A DNA stretch of 64,000 nucleotides, from the NCBI RefSeq assembly GCF_051622035.1, contig NC_135360.1:7678001-7742000 (forward strand), written 5' to 3'. The DNA comes from Arctopsyche grandis (lineage: Eukaryota > Arthropoda > Insecta > Trichoptera > Hydropsychidae). The translations under genes were made by a program, and so were the position numbers. Positions 1 through 13,348 of this stretch are shown in pieces. The notes beneath the pieces were generated by a model. It was not told the origin of the DNA, ran no database searches, and worked only from the letters and a program-made list of their open reading frames with translations. Within the stretch, counting starts at the first letter, position 1. Every line of letters starts with the position of its first letter.

Positions 1-104
1 CTTAGTCCAAAAAATTATTTTATTTTAAATTTTGTCATCATTAATAGGCCATAGCATAAAAACAATGAGAATATTTTCAAATTTTATTTACAACTTGAAA
101 ATAT

Positions 105-495
105 TGTTGCCTAGGGGTGGGTGGAGGATCCAAGTAAAAGGCCAAAGACGTTTCACAGCATTTATTTGAGATCAAGGAGATACACGCACTGGCAGTGGTC
201 CGTCTAGAATGTCTTTATATCGCCTAAGTACCGCCTTATAACGGATATATCTCTCAGGGCATCTTCAACGTCCGATTTGCTTGCCTATTGTTATGGTCAC
301 GTACTTGATGTCCCACGCTACCGCTTTGGGTTCTGAGAACTCAACCGGAATGCGACCCCGAGTTACCGCTACTCCCGCTCAGTGCATTCGGGGGAGATAA
401 TCCTCGGAACCAATTATAACGATCACACAGTCTCTGGGATGCTACTCGGCCTAATCTGATTGCACTTACTCGGCCTCATCCGAGTGTACGTAACA
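105..495 (+). mobile_element. Candidate solo LTR
   Basis: A 391-bp segment begins tgttgc and ends gtaaca, so it has the TG...CA ends of an LTR with near-inverted termini. It is flanked by atat on both sides (101-104 and 496-499), which could be a 4-bp target duplication as made by Gypsy-type integrases, although atat is weak evidence in AT-rich DNA. It is clearly richer in GC than its surroundings. A related sequence starts near 63818 and runs off the window. No internal gag/pol is seen. Strand is arbitrary. Confidence 0.4.
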
Positions 496-2640
496 ATATT
501 TTTTGTATAAAAAAAGGCTGGTTACCCTAGTCAATATTTAATCATATTTTAAATATTGCAACTTCCTCAGTGGGATTCATCATTGGTGAGTATGAATGTA
601 AGTAATTAAAAATATAGTTTGTACGTTCAACCAGTTCACTCACTTCTGGGATATGGTGGATGCTGGTGTTGTCTAACACTAACCATACTTTTTCAAGATT
701 AATACTTAATCTTTGAGAAACACCGAGTTTAACATTATTATTTTGACATCTTGGTCTTGAACTTTCGCAATTTACAAAAAAAAATAAAATGTCGTCTCGT
801 AATTATTAATGACTAAAGAGTATTTTTTAAATAAAAAAGTTAGAAAATCACCGAATCAAAACTGTTAATGTATTTACATAAAAAATACAGTTTGAGAATA
901 ATTCTTGGAAAATAAATTTTATGACCTCTTAAAAATAGTTGCCTTTTTTAAAACCAAAATATCGCTTTACAAAAATGCAAGTTAAAGAAACACTGGATCT
1001 TTAAAAAATTTAAAACACAGATGATACTGTTCTCAAGGATTCATTAGTTGATTTGGGATACTAAAAAAATATACTTATACTTTACAGTTAATTTAAATTA
1101 AACCCAAATATCCTATTTAAATATTATCCTAAGCAACTATTATTCCGAAGCTATCACAAATTGTCTCATTTTCAAATGAGTGAAAAATGATTTTATTCTT
1201 CACATTTTTGGAATTTTGATTTACCATGGTCTGTTTATTACTGTCCACTACTACAAACTTCAGTTTTATGCTATTTTTATATTCAAAGGCTATTCGGATG
1301 ACATTTACGTAATTTATTATTTTTTAACATTAATTCGCGTACTCCAGTTTAAAATCCCTGGTTTTAATTTTTAGATGTTTGCAGAGTGATATAATGAACA
1401 TTGTTTCAAAATATCACTACAATACGATCATTATTCTAGAAGTAATCAAATGCACAAAAAAGGCTTTTTTTCTATTGAAACTGAAATCGGCCCGGATTCT
1501 AGTGAAAATAGTCGCGCACATTTCCGGACATGGGTGAAAACAATCCACGCGTCAAAGCGGGCGGTAAGGTGTTAATGTTAGTGTATATATAGCATTATAG
1601 GAAAAAAGTTAAAAAAACCTTTTTACGTTTCTTACTGTTGATAATACCTTTTATTCATATTTATTATTTTGAACTGAAGACTCTAAATCAAATTGCGTTT
1701 AGGTAATCTGTGTTTATTATTTTGTGAACTATCGTCTACATACACACGCATTAAAAACTATTGAATTGCAACTCAAAATATTAGAAATGTTGTTTGAACG
1801 AAATCTCAAACTATGCACATACATACATATGTGATCGCATGTGAAAAATAACAGTTTTTTGTAACAAAATTTAAAATGCAAACGCCAAATAATCTAACTA
1901 GCAATCGATTCGAAATGGGACTTGATTAGTATCATAGACACACATGAGACATGATTACGATTAGTTCCGACACGTTTCGGTAAGTGAACTTGTCGAGGTC
2001 TTCCTCTAACCGGTCAACCGGTTACGGAAGACGATCATAATATGCAGGTCATGGCCGAACTTTCTCGGGTAATAATATACACATGTATGTAGTCACGTCG
2101 TGGACACCCAATATGGACAATTTACGAATTCTGCGATTCAACTCTTTGTAGTATCTTTTTTTTATTGCCAATTGGTAATTTTTCGGAAATTTTACGCCTG
2201 ACTATCGCTTGTCTACCTGTCCGTCTATCAACGTTAACCAAAATTCGAATAAGTCTATTCAAATTTCAAACTGGCGATTGAAATTTAATAAAAAACATAG
2301 TGATGAAATGAATGCACGATTTTTTTGGTGTGCATATAAATTTAAGTGTGTATTTTTATACATACATACATATGTATGTACATAATTACTCGTATACATG
2401 TATGTATGTACATATGTACTATTGTACCTTTACAACTTACATTTATTATTTAATTAGAAAACTTTGCAAGAGCTTTGGCTTCAAGGATAACATTTTACTT
2501 TTTATTTGTACATTTAATGTGTCAAGAGTGTTTATACATACATATATGTACATATTCATGTATAATACATAAACTGGAAATGTTATTTGTTTTTAGCTTT
2601 GTATATATGTATGCATGCATGGCTGTATGAACGGGTCTAC
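496..2640. other. No gene seen; AT-rich spacer
   Basis: Only short chance reading frames occur here. Apart from a small hairpin at 1998-2032 and stretches of the genome-wide catacatatgta motif, I see no feature I can support. Confidence 0.6.
1998..2032. repeat. Compound hairpin
   Basis: The arms gtcttcc (1998-2004) and ggaagac (2026-2032) enclose a second pair, taaccgg and ccggtta, giving a bipartite hairpin of 35 bases. No function is apparent. Confidence 0.5.
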
Positions 2641-2850
2641 GTGACGAGACAGAATGTTAAATGACAGAAAACTCAAATATCGGAATGCAAAGATCGAAAA
2701 TCGATCTTAAGTCGAATTTTCAAAAAAAATGGTGCATGGTAAACGGTACATACTCACGTACATACTCACTTAATTTGCGCGAGCAGGATACAACAGGAAC
2801 AAGAGGAACATGCTTTTCTTCCCGTATTCTGCGCGCGCACATTAATCATA
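2641..2850 (+). mobile_element. Truncated MITE, same family as 59099-59392
   Basis: The left arm starts gtgacgagacagaatgttaa and closely matches the copy at 59099. It continues into a shared segment (tggtgcatggtaaacggta) and a GC-richer core. Relative to that shared segment the core is in the opposite orientation to the core of the 59-kb copy. The right inverted arm is missing: the sequence instead passes into a repeat shared with 50072-50120. Confidence 0.65.
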
Positions 2851-2940
2851 AATTGTCTGAACGTGCGCTGCTGTATAGTATGAATAGAAGTAGTCTGGTG
2901 TGCCAAGCATTTGCCCTGCAGTTCCGGGTTTTATTTTATT
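2851..2940. repeat. Dispersed repeat fragment shared with 50072-50235
   Basis: It contains gtctgaacgtg, cgtgcgctgct and tatagtatgaatagaa in the same order as 50072-50120, then a cag-ttccgggtt stretch resembling the right end of the element at 49739-50238. Probably a truncated copy of that element. Confidence 0.45.
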
Positions 2941-5269
2941 TATAAAACCTTATTTTATTTATAAACCATTAAATATAAGTTCGGATAGTATGAATAGACC
3001 TTCAAACGTGTATTACGAGAGTTACAAATATATTTGATAGTATCATAACGTTTCTATCGTCATATAATATTACCGTTCAAATTTGAATGAATTTTAAATC
3101 GCATAAACTTGTAACAGTTAGATGGTGATGGTTTATTCACGTAATATTTTAATGAACATATTTTAATATTGTATATTTTAATAAAATATCTTATGGATTT
3201 TAATGACATCAATATTGATTCTGTATTTTTGTCGATTTGTTTTGTTGTCATCTTTCAGGTATCTACAACATGTGTATGTATGTATGTATGTAGGAGATAA
3301 GTTCTTGATTTTTTTTAATTCGTTTTGATATTTTGTTGATGAAATTTAATTTTAGCTGGTTAAATGTTTCATTGTTCCATTAGATGACTTTGAATAGAGA
3401 AATTTGTCTTAAATTTGCCGTGTAAACAATAATGACTCGATCTTATATACATACACTTGCCCTATAAGTACACCTAAATACCAGTACGATTATGGTTAAA
3501 CGGTCATTTGGGTTACGTTAGTGTTTGTTTTGTATTTATTAATATAATAAAGAAACTAGATTACGATCGTAAGCACGTTTAACAACTTAGTTTTGATTCA
3601 GAAAAAGTTGACACATTGAAAGCGGAATTTGAACGATTTGTTTATTATTAATATTTTATACGAAATAGATTTTATTTTTAAATAGAATTTACATCAGTGC
3701 TATTTTATATGCTAAACAGGCCAATATTAGTTTTCTAGAAGACTCTTTGTATACATATTTGTATATTTAGAAAAATGTCAAATGTTTTACAGTAAATATA
3801 CGGTTCCGCCAAAGTATACTTTGACAGTTGAACGATCCGTCTTTTTTGAATAAACATGAGACGTATTCATTAATCATTGGGTAAAATTTATGAAAAAATT
3901 ATATACCTACAAAGAAAATAGGGTCTTAGGTTCAAATTTTTACTTTCCAGTTTTTAAGCCACTATAATTATGATTAATTACAGTGTAATCTTTTTCGTCA
4001 GAACCAGTCGAATTTGTCGATTTACTATATATGTATGTGTGTATGTTTGTGCTCGTTTTTTCAAATTTTTAATTTATGAAATGACTTAGTGATGAATAAA
4101 TGCATCATTGTGTCATAAATTTACGTACTTCTATTTTAAAATCGCCGTCGAAAAGCTTGAGAAACGCTGCAATAACGGTACAGTACGAAAATGAACAAGG
4201 AGACCACTCCTTTGAGTGTCGATTATTGTGGAATTCGAACTCAGGTATTTATGTACTTTCATTTGCAGGATATTGTCGTTCAAAGTACACGTCGGATGTT
4301 TTGGCACGGCCTAAATTTAGGCTAGGTTAAAAAAAAAAACAGGAAAAATCATATATTTTTATTGCGAAATTGCAAATTTGGCGTATCTGCGATTCTACGC
4401 TTTGGGCTAGAATCCTCATTATTCCGTACGTGTGCGTATATTTATATGGTAATTTTTATTCTATGTGTCAAATAAATTGTACTTATGAACTTTCCAACTG
4501 TTTGTGCGTGTTGTTCTGTTTATTTGAATTTTTTTTACCCCGCTTAGTCGGTACTCGATGTGGGTGTGTTTTGATAGAATAATTTGAAAATTCCATTAAA
4601 GAAATCACTCGTATTGTATATTAAAACCAAAAGGTCAAATGAAATTCGCCATTCTTCGTACACGTCTTACTTTCCATCTATTTTGTGCACATCTCAAACT
4701 GTGACTATTAGTCAATTAAAAAATGAGCAGCTTTCAGTTCCGAATAGACAAATCGTTCGATTTCTCAAAAACAACTAAAGCTCTTTCTATTATATATACC
4801 TATATGTTTTGTACTGTGAATGAAAACGGAGCTCTCAAAGAGCAATTGTAAAGCACAATTTACCTTTTTCTCCGCGAGCCAACCTGTAAACTACTGGAAT
4901 ATTGGTTAATCGTTTATTTTCGCTACGTTGACTCACTTTCTGGGTCCATTATGTACTTATAAATATGGTGCAGAAAAAAAAGTTCGAATAGAAAGGTTTT
5001 TTTCGTCGGCAAATGTAATTTAAAATCAAATTTTTTATTTGTTTTGTTTTTGCATTATCACTTCCACTCTTTGGGAAACAATTTAGGTCTCTTTCTAATT
5101 GTGAAATTGATGATTTGCTATTCATATGTGAATCACGTATGTCTGTTATATTTACATTTATGTGCAGTGTTAAGTTTTTAAAGCATTTAAAATTGATCAA
5201 CGTGTTTTCAAAACAAATAGAATAAAATTTACTGGCATTTTTTTTTCTCGAATTGTATTTAATTGGTTG
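2941..5269. other. No gene seen
   Basis: AT-rich DNA with short chance reading frames only. None has domain-like content, a plausible splice context or an evident relative elsewhere in the window. Confidence 0.55.
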
Positions 5270-5670
5270 ATAATATATTCGGGTCAGTATATAAACGGTC
5301 AGTTATTATTATAAATGGACAGTTAAATATTTACATTTTGTATTCAACGGTCAGTATCTACATATGTACATATGTACTTAAGTTAAGTTTTCAGTTTGTT
5401 TTGATAGTTACCTACATAGTTCGTAATTTGACATATAAAGTTCTATTATGTTATTATGCATAATGAAATGTTTTACTGAAGTCAAAAACACCAGATTGAT
5501 TTTTAAAATCTTATAAAAGGAACATATTGATGAGTCAAATAAAATTATTTACTAATCAAACTGATTGTACTTAGTAACCCATCATTTGATTTTAAAGTTA
5601 AAAACTTTTGTAGTTTATTTTGACAGTTAGTTCATAATTTGACATATAAAATTTTATTGTGTTATAAGCA
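5270..5670. repeat. Dispersed repeat, second copy at 26050-26300
   Basis: Repeated ggtcagt/ggacagt motifs are followed by aatttgacatataaagttct, then an a-rich stretch ending in aacatattgatga. The same series appears at about 26050-26300. A third, shorter piece (aatttgacatataaaattt) follows at 5637. No coding content. Confidence 0.5.
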
Positions 5671-5673
5671 GGG

Positions 5674-5835
5674 GAACCATACGTCCTGTTTTGGCCGGGA
5701 CAGCCCCATTTTTACGTGCTTTGCGTTCGCTTCGTAGTTTGCGTAAAATCGTTCGATTTGTCCAGTTTGTCCTTGATTTTCCAAATCAATTTTTTCCCCA
5801 AAAGCAAATATTATTATATAAATATATTTATACAC
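5674..5835 (+). repeat. One end of a DNA transposon, related copy at 51105-51265
   Basis: Begins caggggaaccatacgtcctg and continues with ggccgggacag, tgctttgcgttcg and cgtaaaatcgttcgattt. The 51-kb copy has the same order with substitutions. The caggg... start resembles the termini of hAT-type elements, but no matching opposite end was found, so the class is a guess. Confidence 0.4.
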
Positions 5836-5942
5836 TCTATATTCGTTTTAAAGTAACATTAAAATATTTTGATACGTGATTCATTTTATGTTTCTGAAAA
5901 AAAAAATCGCTTTGTGCTTTTCATCATAATTATTTTTAAATT

Positions 5943-6381
5943 AGCCAGCAGCATAGCTCGGACGTTAAGCTTCTGCTTACCGTCAAGAAGGTGCCGGGTT
6001 CTATCCCTGAATGAAAAATGAATTTTTCAGAGTATGCTGTTGGTCAGACCTGGATTTGTGACTCCAGGTTGATCGTTTCCTATCAGAGTTTGCTAATTTT
6101 CTCTGATTTCATTGTTGAAACGGTTCCAGGAAAAAATAAATTGGCTAAAAAAAAATCCTTCCTCCCTACTATGTCACCACTATTTGAAATTTGATGGATG
6201 TACAATTCATAGATGTCTCGTTAATTTGCGAGTTTTTTCAGTGTCTCGCAATTCAACGACTTATAATAAAAAAATGCTGCATTTGTATTTGTAATTGGCC
6301 AGGAAGGCGCATTGGGATTTACCAGTAAGGCCTTCCTGGTATATATGTAAAATAAAAATAAAAATAAAATAAAAATAAATA
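5943..6381 (+). mobile_element. tRNA-derived SINE, near full length
   Basis: The head agccagcagcatagctcgg resembles a tRNA A-box region and is followed by a degenerate B box (gggttctatccc). The shared SINE body follows (cagacctggatttgtgactc, gatcgtttcctatcagagtt, tatgtcaccactatttga). The 3' end is tail type A (ggcgcattgggattacc-like, then ggccttcctggtatat) and an aaaat-repeat tail. Other copies are at 23272, 25095, 47248, 48110, 51285, 53228 and 60973. Confidence 0.8.
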
Positions 6382-8315
6382 ACGTGAAATATAATATATT
6401 ATTTTTTATATCGCTTTATTTTCTTCTTTTAAAGGAATGTGCGTTCTGGTAAAAATTATATAACATAACAAAAGAAGAAATTGAATTGAAAGAAATCAAA
6501 ATTTCCAGATGCACATATTTTTTGTAATTAAAAGAGACCGAGAATTTTGGAAAATTTATAGTAATTTTATTTGCTAATTTTACATGTTTTAGAAAATAAT
6601 TTGCCTGCGGCGCATAAGCACCATATACATATATATAATTTTTATGATCTTGTTTCTTATTTCTTGGTACATAAGAATTGTACATTATAAAAAATATACC
6701 TATATAATTCCTTGACTATTAATGCTTATTTGAAGGAAAAATAATAAAACATTTGGTCGTGCAATTTTTTTTTATATCGGGGGAGAGGGAAGGGGACTTT
6801 TATTGCGGAGAGTTCCATTTTGAAGCCTGGGAAATATGTTCACCTTGCAAGGCATATATGTATAAATTAAATGGTTTTGTAATGTCGAAGACATGCGAGT
6901 GATCTTCTAATTTTACAGAAAACTTTTTTATAAAAAAATTGATGGTTTCAATAAAAGCATTGACTGGCTTAAACTAATGAATTTAACTAATCAAATTTTC
7001 AATTCCGATTGGATTCAATTTAGTTATCGATTAACTGTAATTAATAACTGGCCAATATTTTAGTAGCCATTATTCAATAGTGAACAAGAGCTTTTGTAAT
7101 ATTGAATTCATCGGCAAATAAAACAGTTTGAGAATATCAGCGCAGTAAAATTTGAATTCATCATTGCTGTATACGGAATTGTAAAGCTCGGCACGCATTT
7201 TACATTGACAGAGGTAGAACTTCACTGTTCCGCGTTGATAAATTAATGTTTTTGTTGTTTCAATTGTCAAATTGCACAAAAGGAAACCGCACGCAGCTTC
7301 TGAGGGCCAAGGTTAGCCTCAAAATAAATTTATAATAAAATGCGTATAATAAGAATTTTCCGAACAAAGAGAACCATAAGCTTTCCACGTGAATGCAAGT
7401 TTAGTGTGTGGTTTTAACTTAAGGGCAAAAAATACATCAATCAAACAAAAGTTACAGATTTAGGTGGGTCAGTGTGTTTGACGTCATTAGTCAATGCGTC
7501 GATTGATTTGAAAGTGTAATTATTATTTGCAATTTCACTTCTTTTGTGTGCAAGTTTAATACACATCACCATGCGAAGATTGAAACTCATTACGTTATAA
7601 TAAACTGGGAAATGGAGAAAGGGGTGAGAGTGATGACGTTATATAGATTTTCTCACTAGTATCAAGTCTTTATTTACAATTATTAAATTGTACTATTGAT
7701 ATATATACAAACATATATGGAGCAGCGTTTTTCAAACTTGTGAGATTTCATGTCGGACCAAATCATAAAATCGATCGTTCAATCTACTTAATGCTGTTTG
7801 GAGATCAGGTATATATTATATAATAACCTATTTGTTTGTTTTAAGCAAACTAGGTATGTATATGTACGTAACTAGATATTATAACGGAATTTGTTATAAC
7901 AAACTCGTTATTGAATTTTTGAGCTTTTTTTTGGTATGTTGTAATGTGATTTTGGTATGGGTGCCATTGCGAATCGCAAATGTTCTCAAACGTTCACCCC
8001 GTCAAATAGAGCATATTTCGTCGGCGTTAAATAAGAAAAGCCACGATTTTTACGAGTGAAAGCGATTCGTCACAGCGGCTAAGAAACGGTGTCAATAAAC
8101 GAACGTAAAAACCAGTGGAATTCTTCGCGAGGGGGACTATCAATTAAAATGTTTCGCACACCTTTTGAGAATCGCCGAACGCAATAATAGATAGCAATAG
8201 CGCGGCGCACGCACCTTATCATTATCATTATCGGAAACGCAACGCGAACGCATTGTATCGTTTGACACAAAAGTGTGTCTTTACACTTTGAAATTTCACC
8301 GTTTGAATGATTACA
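6382..8315. other. No gene seen
   Basis: AT-rich, with a more GC-rich patch around 7960-8270 that has no convincing frame on either strand. It directly precedes the foldback element. Confidence 0.5.
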
Positions 8316-9050
8316 CTGTTCGACACGAAAAATGTTTCAGAGACGAGATATGACTTTTCTTATAGATCTATGCCCAGTGAACACGAATCTGGTAATAAAA
8401 AGTGTTGATTGGCTCGAGATTCGGAGATATATGTGTTTTTTAAATCGCAGGATTTTTCTATATCTTGGTGTTGTTCGGTCGATTTCTCAAAATCTGTTAA
8501 TTTTATGTTCAAAATGAATATTGGAATCTACAGTCGGGTATTTTATCTTTCATTTGTAGTACTTTTCAGCTTTCAAATCTCTCTAAGTAGTCGTCCAGTT
8601 CAAATCAAAAGTCAAAATTACGTATTTTCACTTGGGATTTTTTCCCACTGTTAATACTATATTATATTGAGTATTTTCTATTGAAACATGTTTATTAAGA
8701 TAGTGTTCTGACCACACTATTTTTTGTTTTCGTTTAAAAGGGTTAACAGTGTGCTGAACTTTAAATCAGTAAAATTGCGAGCAAAAAGCTCGTACTAGTG
8801 TTTACTCGTATTTACACGAATCTGAATTGAATTAATAGCAAATTAATAGAAATTATCCTTATATGAGAATTAAATAAAATTCCACTTAGAAAAATCATTG
8901 AATTAATAACAAAAATTCTATTGATAACTGGCTTACCTCGATAAAATAAACGAATTTTTGTTATTAATCTACAAGAATAGTCGAAATATGATTTTTCTAA
9001 GTGGAATTTTATTTAATTCTCATATAAAGACAATTTAATATATTATCCCT

Positions 9051-9062
9051 ATTAATTCAATT
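9051..9062 (+). repeat. Left target-site duplication of the LINE
   Basis: attaattcaatt directly precedes the LINE 5' end and is repeated exactly after its poly(A) tail at 13412-13423. It lies within the right arm of the foldback element. Confidence 0.85.
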
Positions 9063-9279
9063 TTATAGTTCGTCGCCGTACACGGTTGCAATCGGTCGAT
9101 GTGCGTTATCGCCTTATCGCGTTCGATATAACATTTATAAATTTTATAAATATATAATAATTATTATAATAAAATTTAAAGTTGCAATAATATAATATAA
9201 TAAGTGAATATACAACAACAAAATCAAACTGTTGCCGCGCTGTTACCGGCGCGGCGCAGTTTTGCACCCGTTCTGAAAA

Positions 9280-10683
9280 ATGAACACAGATAATCCAGTG
9301 CCACTGGCGCAGCAGTACGATCCGTATGATCAACTTACACATCTATGCCAACAATATGAAATCAGATGCAAACAATATGAGATAACTATAACCGATTTAA
9401 AGAAAAGAATTGAAATAATGGAAAAAAAATCCAGGCCTTCTACATCTATTCTAAATAGGAGCAAAAGTCTTGACAATATGAATAAAGACTACCACACAGA
9501 TGAAGAAGAACTTGAAAATGAACTTAGCCAAAATGCAGAGAAAAGTAGTAAAAAAAGAAAAATAGATAAAGTATTATCTTCCCCGCAAAATAAGCTGAAA
9601 GAAACACAAAAACAGCAAACTAATAAACCTAACAAACAACCACTTCCACCGCCTATTTATGTGAGCAATGTTCTATTTATGTGAGCAGACTTCAATAAGT
9701 TTAGAACTCATATATTATCAACAACAGAAACACCACCCATTCAATGTCAATTTAAATTAATTTCTAATAATAGTATCAAAATCACTACACAAACCGAAGA
9801 AGATTATCGCAAAATCAAAAAAACACTAAATGATTTAAAACAACGTGAATGTAAAGACAACGAAAACCCCCTTCACAATCTAGAGTACTACACCTATCAA
9901 CTCAAGAATGAAAGGTGCTATAGAGTGGTTGTTAGAGGTTTACCGCCATCAACAGACGTTAATGAGATAAAAGATTCTTTCAAAGATAAAGGATATGAAG
10001 TGGCCAATGTGGCAAATATCATCAAGAAAGTTACAACCGATGGTGAAAGAAAAATAAAACATTTCCCACTATTTTTTGTAGACCTGGTGCCAAAAGAAAA
10101 CTGCAAAGAAGTATATGGTATCAAAGAACTTCTACATTGCAGAGTAACAATTGAACCACCAATGAAAGTAAAAGACATCCCTCAGTGTACAAACTGTCAA
10201 CAACTTGGGCATACAAAAAATTTTTGCAATCGACAACCTAAATGCGTCAAATGTCCCGCAGACCATCACACAACAAAATGCAACAAGCAGAAAAATGTTC
10301 CCCCAACTTGTGCCCTGTGTGGCCAGCAAGGACATCCAGCTAGCTACAGGGGGTGCGAGGTCTATAAAAAAAAGATAAAAGCATCACAACCCAAAAAGGT
10401 AACAGTAACGCAACGCGTACAACAAAATCAAATTGAAGTTGTTGATAAACAAACTACTGCGGACAAAACATATAGTGAAGCAGCTAAGTCCCAAGCAGAC
10501 AAAAGCAAACAAGATATCGGGCAGAAAAATAAATCAACTGAACCTACCATCGGTGGCATGATGCAGTTGCTATGTGACTTTCAAACTGAAATAAAACAAC
10601 AATTCAACTGGCTCATAACCAGAGTGGAAAAAATTGAAAATCATTGGAAATCACCAAGTAAACATAATAAAAATGACAGATAA
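9280..10683 (+). pseudogene. LINE ORF1 (gag-like RNA-binding protein) with an in-frame stop
   Basis: The frame opens at ATG 9280 and is interrupted by TGA at 9682-9684. It resumes in the same frame and ends at TAA 10681-10683, about 467 codons. The N-terminal part is Gln/Lys-rich. The middle has a region like the domain found before the zinc knuckles of Jockey-type gag proteins (VVRGLPPSTDVNEIKDSFK). Three knuckles follow: CTNCQQLGHTKNFC, CVKCPADHHTTKC and CALCGQQGHPASYRGC. The family role is to bind the element RNA into a particle. The stop lies in the second of two copies of ctatttatgtgagca (9653-9667 and 9673-9687), so a small templated duplication probably created it. Confidence 0.88.
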
Positions 10684-13348
10684 TTCCCTACGCATATTAA
10701 CATGGAATGCAAACGGACTCAATCAGAGAGTCCATGAACTTGAAGTGTTTTTAAAGACAAACAACATCGATCTAGCCCTAATATCAGAAACACACTTTTC
10801 ACAAAGAAGTTACATAAAGATAAATGGATACTCAGCTTATTGGACAACACATCCTAGTGAACGAGCTCGCGGTGGTACTGCTATTTTAATCAAAAAAAAA
10901 AATCCAGCACTTCGAACAAAAAGATATCAGAGAACCATTCATGCAAGCTACTATCATCACAATTAAATATGGCAATGCTGACTTAAATATTGCTGCAGCA
11001 TATTGTCCTCCAAAGCATACCATCACAAAATACCAATTTATAAACATCTTTAATTCCCTTGGGCCAAGATTTATTATTGGAGGAGACTACAACGTTAAAC
11101 ATACAGCTTGGGGATCACGACTTATAACTCCTGGTAAAGGAAACAACCTTCTATACGCGATTCAGAGCTCCTCGTGCGAGTATCATTCCTCACATAAACC
11201 AACTTTCTGGCCGACCGACAGTAAAAAGGTACCAGATTTAATTAACTTTTTTATATCCAAAGGAATAGCCCCAAACCATATTGAGGTCGAAGGAATAGAG
11301 GACCTTACTTCTGATCACACACCAGTGCTGATGACACTGAGCACACTGGTAATTAAAAGAATAAGGAGACAGAACCTGACAAATAAACGCACTAACTGGG
11401 ATATGTTCAGAAAAAAACTAGACCAATCAATAAATTTAATAGTGAAACTTAAAACTATAGAAGATCTCGAACTACACACTCAAAATTTTATTGACTCTGT
11501 GCGAGAGGCTGCGAAAGAAGCTACACCTGTACCAAAAGAAAAACCAGACCAAATCATTAATTACCCCATGGAAATTAGACAATTGATTAAAGAAAGACGT
11601 AGAACAAGACGAATATGGCATAGAACCAGAAATATTGCAGACAAAAGAGAATTTAACCACATAAGTGACAAAGTTAACCGACTTATTAAAGAGCACAAAC
11701 AAAGTTGTTTTGAAAAATATTTGGAAGGTTTGGGCCCTGCAGCTGATAAAAATCACTCACTATGGAAAGCAACTAGGAAATTCAAACGACCAATTCTACA
11801 AATACCACCTCTGAAAAATGCGCAAGGAGAGTGGATAAGAAGCAACAAAGAAAAAGCTGAGCTGTTTGCACAACACTTAGAGACAGTATTCCAACCACAC
11901 AATATTCAATTTGATGCTGATTATACACCAATGTATCAACCACAGCAACTAATCAAAACTGTCACCCCTATGGAAGTAGCTAAAGAAATAGATGACAATA
12001 TAAATCCTAAAAAGGCACCTGGAATTGACGAAATCTCACCGGGACTATTCAAGGAACTTTCGAAAAAGGCTATTATCATGTTAACATACTTATACAATGC
12101 ATGTTTCCGGCTCAAGCATGTGCCAGAGTGCTTCAAAACTGCTCAAATCATAATGTTGAAGAAACCAGAAAAGTCACCCGAACAAGTAACATCATACAGA
12201 CCAATATCCTTGTTGCCTTCGATCTCTAAGCTATTCGAAAAACTATTATTAAAAAGACTCAAGCCCTTAATCGATGTTCCCGACTTCCAATTTGGATTTA
12301 GGTCGAAACATTCTACCATCGATCAAGTGCAACGTGTTATTTCAAAAATAGATCAATCGCTAGAAGAAAAAAAGTATTGTCCGGCTGTATTTCTTGATGT
12401 CTCACAGGCCTTCGACAGGGTATGGCACGAAGGACTTATCCACAAAATCAGCAAGTCATTACCTGGAAATTATGTCAAATTACTGGAATCATACTTATCC
12501 GGACGCAAATTGTTGCTCATGAGGAGGCATTCTCTAACTTTTTCACAGCCTCTGCAGGAGTACCACAGGGAAGCGTAATAGGGCCTATACTGTACCTGAT
12601 ATACACTGCTGACATCCCGACAAGCAAAGAGACATTCATTGGAACATTTGCAGATGACACAGTCATTATGTCATCGAGCGAGTCGCAGGAGGAAGCATTT
12701 GAACGCCTGCAGCGTGCACTGGACAAGATCAGCAAATGGACCAAGGACTGGAAAATGAAACTCAACGAGCTAAAATCAATGCAGGTCACATTTGCACTGC
12801 GACGAAATAGTGTCAGCACTCAGACTTTCATAAACGGAATCCAAGTTCCACAAGCTTTGTCAGCCAAATATTTAGGACTGCATCTTGCCTCAAAGCTTAC
12901 GTGGAGGCATCACATTAAAAAAAAAATAGAACAGATTCGAATGAAACAAAGAGAAATGCATTGGCTAATAGGAAGACACTCCAAATTAGACCTACAATGC
13001 AAAAAACTGATATACCAGGCAATCGTGAAGCCAATATGGACATATGGCATACAACTGTGGGGATGCAGTAAGCCATCCAATATCGAAAAAATGCAAAGAT
13101 GTCAAAACCAGTTTTTGAGGATTATCACCGATGCATATCGCTTCGTCACAAATGAAGAGATCCACAAGGACCTTAAAATCAAAAAAGTAAAAGAAGTCAT
13201 CCGAGAATGCGCTGGGAGGCACGAGTTGAGACTGCACCGTCACCCTAACATAGAAGCGTTGCAGCTATTGGACACAACTCACCAGCAGAGGCGTTTAAAG
13301 CGAAAAAAGCCTCACGAAGCCCAATTCACAATTTTGTACATGATCTGA
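10673..13348 (+). pseudogene. LINE ORF2 (endonuclease plus reverse transcriptase), two frameshifts
   Basis: ATG 10673 overlaps the ORF1 stop by 11 bases. The endonuclease domain shows LTWNANGL, SETHF, RGGTAILIK, then after a frame change AAYCPP, GGDYNVKHTAWGS and TSDHTPV. The reverse transcriptase shows PKKAPGIDEISP, YRPISLLPSISKLFEK, FGFRSKHSTIDQVQ, AVFLDVSQAFDRVWHEG, GVPQGSVIGP and the catalytic FADD. The first frameshift lies in the 11-A run at 10892-10902, between the RGGTAI and FEQKD parts. The second lies near 12505-12520, between SGRK and VAHEEAF. The frame ends at TGA 13346-13348. As read, no functional enzyme can be made. Confidence 0.9.

Noticed and set aside
8332..8654. A frame with a near-identical copy at 13729-13968 on the other strand
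   Set aside because: These are the two arms of the foldback element. The codon pattern is not preserved beyond what inverted DNA identity explains.
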